Origin: an uncultured Burkholderiales bacterium
GTDB taxonomy: Bacteria > Pseudomonadota > Gammaproteobacteria > Burkholderiales > Burkholderiaceae
Direction of reading: 5' to 3'
DNA: 7,064 nucleotides
Assembly: GCA_946480465.1 (NCBI GenBank)
Contig: CAMLJY010000164.1
Coordinates: 1-7,064 of the forward strand
The notes under the pieces: generated by a model
The model's input: only the letters and a program-made list of their open reading frames with translations
Databases searched by the model: none
What the model was told of the DNA's origin: nothing
Program-made: the position numbers and the translations under genes
Shown: one piece after another, positions 6,006-7,064 of the stretch
Position numbering within the stretch: the first letter of the stretch is position 1
Layout of the letters: every line of letters begins with the position of its first letter

Positions 6006-6650
6006 TCAGGCCGGCACGGCGGCGGCCAGTCCATTGTCGAAATGGCGGCGCATCAGCCGCACCGCGGCCTCGGCATCGCGCTGCTCGATGGCCTGCATCA
6101 ATTGCCGGTGCTCGGCCAGCGATTCCGCGATCCGACCCTGCCGAAACAGCGAGTGGTGGCGGTTCAGCTTCATGACCTTGCGCAGGTCGTGCACCGTCTG
6201 CTCCAGCCAGCGGTTGCCGGACATCTGCAGCAGGCGGATGTGGAACTGCTCGTTGGTGGCGAAGAAGGCGTCGCGCTGACGCACCTGCTTTTCCAGCTTG
6301 TCGTGCAGCGCGCGCAGCTCGCGCCGTTGCTCGTCGCTCGCATGGTGGGCGACGACGCCGGCGGCTTCGCTCTCCAGCAGGCCCAGCAGGTGGTACACCT
6401 GCTTCACGTCCTCGGCCGACATTTCGGTGACGTACGCGCCGCGCCGCACTTTCATCGTCACCAGGCCCTCGGCCGCCAGCACCTTCAGCGCCTCGCGCAG
6501 GGGGGTGCGGCTGATGCCGTAATCGGCCGCCAGCTTCTGTTCGTCGATCCAGCTGCCGGGCTCCAGTTCGCGCGCGAAGATCTGCTGCCGCAGGCGTTCG
6601 GCCACGTCCTGGTACAGCGCACGGGGGGTCAGCGGGGGCTGGGCGAGCAT
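6006..6650 (-). CDS. GntR family regulator, FCD (FadR-like) type
   Basis: This 214-residue regulator has an N-terminal winged helix-turn-helix (about 12-74, recognition region YGISRTPLREALKVLAAEGLV, wing RRGAYV) and a C-terminal all-helical FCD ligand-binding domain (about 80-205). The three FCD metal-binding histidines appear as His137 (NEQFH), His181 (AEHRQL) and His203 (MRRHF). The acidic residue usually four before the first His is Asn133, a mild departure. Such proteins bind small organic acids or their CoA-linked metabolites and usually repress a divergent operon. Here the divergent gene is methylmalonyl-CoA mutase, with an AT-rich dyad region between, so control of propionate/methylmalonyl-CoA metabolism and of its own gene is the natural inference. 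The ATG at 6650 gives a normal N-terminus; its Shine-Dalgarno is weak. The 77 bases between it and the convergent kinase gene show no convincing terminator. Confidence 0.92.
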   Translation of the reverse strand: MLAQPPLTPRALYQDVAERLRQQIFARELEPGSWIDEQKLAADYGISRTPLREALKVLAAEGLVTMKVRRGAYVTEMSAEDVKQVYHLLGLLESEAAGVVAHHASDEQRRELRALHDKLEKQVRQRDAFFATNEQFHIRLLQMSGNRWLEQTVHDLRKVMKLNRHHSLFRQGRIAESLAEHRQLMQAIEQRDAEAAVRLMRRHFDNGLAAAVPA

Positions 6651-6666
6651 GGGGTGAGGAATGTCA

Positions 6667-6697
6667 GTGATTCATAATTATGCATCATGTATCATGC
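6667..6697. promoter_or_regulatory. Divergent promoter/operator between the GntR gene and mutase gene
   Basis: A 30-base AT-rich island stands out from the GC-rich surroundings. It holds a perfect palindrome CATAATTATG (6673-6682) abutting an imperfect dyad GCATCATGTATCATGC (6682-6697; 12 of 16 positions symmetric). On the plus strand TATCAT (6690-6695) matches the -10 consensus at 5 of 6, with GTGATT (6667-6672) as a weak -35 at 17-bp spacing. On the minus strand CATAAT (6682-6677) could be a -10 for the regulator. Dyads overlapping both promoters suggest a GntR-type operator that represses the mutase and the regulator itself. Confidence 0.6.
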
Positions 6698-6754
6698 GAC
6701 GCCAGCAGCCGAACACACGCCTTCGCGCCCTTGCGCACACTGTCTGGCCTTCCC

Positions 6755-6758
6755 GGAG
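6755..6758 (+). promoter_or_regulatory. Ribosome binding site of the mutase gene
   Basis: GGAG lies six bases before the ATG at 6765, which supports that start. Confidence 0.65.
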
Positions 6759-6764
6759 CCCTTC

Positions 6765-7064
6765 ATGTCCACGCCCGCTGAATTCACCCCCGCCACGCTC
6801 GCGCAATGGGAGAAGGCCGCCGCCAAATCGGCGCCCGGCGGCGACCTGGCCGCGCTGAACTGGATCACGCCCGAGGGCCTGACCGTCAAGCCGCTCTACA
6901 CCGCGGCCGACACCGCGAACCTGCCTTTCGCCGACACGCTGCCCGGCTTCGAGCCCTTCATCCGCGGTCCGCAGGCCACGATGTACGCGGTGCGGCCCTG
7001 GACCATCCGCCAGTACGCCGGCTTCTCCACCGCGGAAGAGAGCAATGCCTTCTACCGCAAGGCC
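6765..7064 (+). CDS. scpA: Methylmalonyl-CoA mutase, N-terminal part (3' end outside window)
   Basis: Methylmalonyl-CoA mutase is an adenosylcobalamin enzyme that interconverts (R)-methylmalonyl-CoA and succinyl-CoA, linking propionyl-CoA breakdown to the TCA cycle. The first 100 residues are present and the frame runs open off the window. Recognition comes from the N-terminal TIM-barrel entry: [35 protein letters not shown] and [18 protein letters not shown], which are near-invariant in the large mutase subunit and form part of the substrate channel. The B12-binding domain, normally at the C-terminus of a roughly 700-residue chain, would lie outside. The start ATG has a GGAG six bases upstream. 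The divergent GntR gene and the dyad between them suggest repression by that regulator. In related Burkholderiales a meaB-type GTPase and propionyl-CoA carboxylase genes often follow, which cannot be checked here. Confidence 0.95.
   Translation, partial: MSTPAEFTPATLAQWEKAAAKSAPGGDLAALNWITPEGLTVKPLYTAADTANLPFADTLPGFEPFIRGPQATMYAVRPWTIRQYAGFSTAEESNAFYRKA

Overview
The window is GC-rich DNA with strongly G/C-ending codons. The gene set (GltA, SelD, a KaiC-like ATPase with a hybrid histidine kinase, and a GntR-type regulator divergent from methylmalonyl-CoA mutase) fits a betaproteobacterium, most likely Burkholderiales of the Rubrivivax/Leptothrix kind. That placement is inferred from protein likeness and gene order, not from a marker-gene search. 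The window looks chromosomal. I see no insertion sequence, tRNA, rRNA, CRISPR array or phage gene.

Layout. (1) 1-658: the 3' half of citrate synthase gltA and a textbook intrinsic terminator. (2) 659-1136: a spacer holding a degenerate 27-bp tandem repeat (692-799) and a small minus-strand gene for a 65-residue protein of unknown function with a good ribosome binding site. (3) 1137-2204: selD, selenophosphate synthetase, closed by a hairpin with a GNRA-type loop (2222-2243). (4) 2249-2614, minus: a single-domain PilZ protein (predicted c-di-GMP receptor), convergent with selD. (5) 2831-5928: a two-gene operon with an ATGA overlap, encoding a double-RecA KaiC-like ATPase and a hybrid histidine kinase whose N-terminal receiver has lost its phosphorylation residues and whose C-terminal receiver is intact. 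(6) 6006-6650, minus: a GntR/FCD repressor-type regulator. (7) 6765-7064: the start of methylmalonyl-CoA mutase, divergent from the regulator across an AT-rich operator/promoter region.

How the genes may work together. The KaiC-like ATPase and the kinase are translationally coupled and probably form one signalling unit. No kaiA or kaiB lies beside them. The PilZ gene is transcribed away from them out of a shared 216-bp region containing a short perfect inverted repeat, so a link between this KaiC module and c-di-GMP signalling is possible but unproven. The GntR regulator probably controls the propionyl-CoA/methylmalonyl-CoA pathway, which feeds succinyl-CoA into the TCA cycle. gltA and selD look like stand-alone housekeeping genes.

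The most interesting parts are the KaiC-kinase module with its altered phosphosite region (Ser-Tyr where cyanobacterial KaiC has Ser-Thr), the phased 27-bp repeat after gltA, and the mutase operator.
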